5,964 nucleotides of DNA, taken from contig DAOVRE010000116.1 of assembly GCA_030628305.1 (NCBI GenBank), positions 1 to 5,964 of the forward strand, given 5' to 3'. The position numbers were made by a program, and so were the translations under genes. This document shows positions 5,358 to 5,964 of this stretch, piece by piece. A model generated the notes under the pieces. That model searched no databases, had not been told where the DNA came from, and saw nothing but the letters and a program-made list of their open reading frames with translations. The stretch comes from Candidatus Heimdallarchaeota archaeon (GTDB lineage Archaea > Asgardarchaeota > Heimdallarchaeia > Heimdallarchaeales > Heimdallarchaeaceae). Every line of letters starts with the position of its first letter. Position 1 is the stretch's first letter.

Positions 5358-5942
5358 CTATAAAAATATAACACCAAGCACAATCATTAGTTGACCTGCA
5401 ATATATGTAAACATTGTAATTACTCGTTCATACTTAAACACAGTTACAAATTTTGCATATCCATTTAGTATATCAGAAATTATAAACAACCATGCTCCTA
5501 CATATAGAAGTATTATCCCTTCTAATGTTCCATAGCCAAAAAGAAGGGTTGTGCTTATTCCCATTAACCCAATTACAATAATGTATATAGTTACAGCTGT
5601 TGTCATTTTGCCAGTATGTTTAGTCAAACGTGGATGGATCATAATTGCTGCAATTACAAAAGGTATCGCAAGTAAAACACTCCACCAGACAAAATGAACA
5701 AAATCTCCTGCTATATAGATAAAAGCAGAAATGTACAACAAATTTCCTAGAAGAAAAGAGACTAGACCTATTCTTAACCATGTGTGAGTTTTCTCAGGAT
5801 CAGGTAGCATCAAGAAGATGTCGCCAACAAATCCACCAATTATAGCACTACTGATTAACCAATTGATATTGACGTTCCCAATAACATAGAATAATAGAAG
5901 TAATGGCATGAGAAAGGGTTTTGTAAGATATCTAACAATCAT
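5358..5942 (-). CDS. YhhN/TMEM86-family membrane protein (lysoplasmalogenase-like)
   Basis: Multipass membrane protein of 194 residues with about seven or eight hydrophobic segments filling nearly its whole length. Characterised members of the YhhN/TMEM86 family hydrolyse the vinyl-ether bond of lysoplasmalogens. Family hallmarks are visible in order: KPFLMPLLL (8-16), GGFVGDIFLML (36-46, with Asp41), GLVSFLLGNLLYISAF (59-74), YIIVIGLMG in the middle, FIISDILNGYAKF (153-165, with Asp157) and YIAGQLMIVLG near the end. The two conserved aspartates, in GD and SD motifs, are the likely catalytic acids and both are present. Length is somewhat under the 200-240 residues common in the family but nothing obvious is missing. 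The ATG at 5942 is preceded by a weak purine-rich site (GGAAAAGAG); an earlier ATG hits a stop within six codons. Only 22 bases upstream are in the window, so its operon context on that side is unknown. Family is fairly sure; the substrate in an archaeon is not. Confidence 0.8.
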   Translation of the reverse strand: MIVRYLTKPFLMPLLLLFYVIGNVNINWLISSAIIGGFVGDIFLMLPDPEKTHTWLRIGLVSFLLGNLLYISAFIYIAGDFVHFVWWSVLLAIPFVIAAIMIHPRLTKHTGKMTTAVTIYIIVIGLMGISTTLLFGYGTLEGIILLYVGAWLFIISDILNGYAKFVTVFKYERVITMFTYIAGQLMIVLGVIFL

Positions 5943-5964
5943 GAATTTCTCTTTTCCATTATCA

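Overview
The window reads as a piece of an AT-rich archaeal chromosome, most likely from an Asgard archaeon. Three things point that way. There is an archaeal-type ATP-dependent DNA ligase, there is a short profilin-like protein (a hallmark of Asgard genomes), and three genes are preceded by the archaeal Shine-Dalgarno core AAGGTG. A protein whose N-terminal domain resembles eukaryotic IFT52 fits the same picture. The lineage is inferred from gene content and was not tested by phylogeny. I see no mobile element, RNA gene, CRISPR array or sign of recent transfer.

Layout: seven genes in two convergent blocks. The left block runs rightward as a tight operon: an IFT52/GldG-like (GIFT-domain) protein with a disordered linker and helical tail (66-1424), ATP-dependent DNA ligase starting at GTG 11 bases later (1436-3205), and an unrecognised 189-residue helical protein (3223-3792). 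The right block is all on the minus strand. In its direction of transcription it holds a YhhN/TMEM86-family multipass membrane protein (5942-5358), a DUF457/YdjM-like membrane protein (5230-4670), the profilin-like protein (4475-4116) and a DUF167/YggU protein (4087-3785). The blocks meet tail to tail, and the last two genes overlap by 8 bases.

Function: the ligase is the only enzyme whose reaction can be assigned with confidence; it seals nicks in replication and repair. Its tight coupling to an IFT52-like protein and an unknown helical protein has no obvious explanation and is the most interesting context here. Profilin would act on the Asgard actin cytoskeleton and seems to share a transcript with the small DUF167 protein. 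The two membrane proteins suggest lipid or envelope metabolism; their substrates in an archaeon are uncertain. Within 6 kb there are thus two or three proteins with eukaryote-like relatives (IFT52-like, profilin, TMEM86-like). Whether that reflects a functional link or simply an Asgard gene repertoire cannot be decided from this window.

No gene-free stretch exceeds 300 bases. The longest (4476-4669) holds the probable profilin promoter and nothing else I can recognise.
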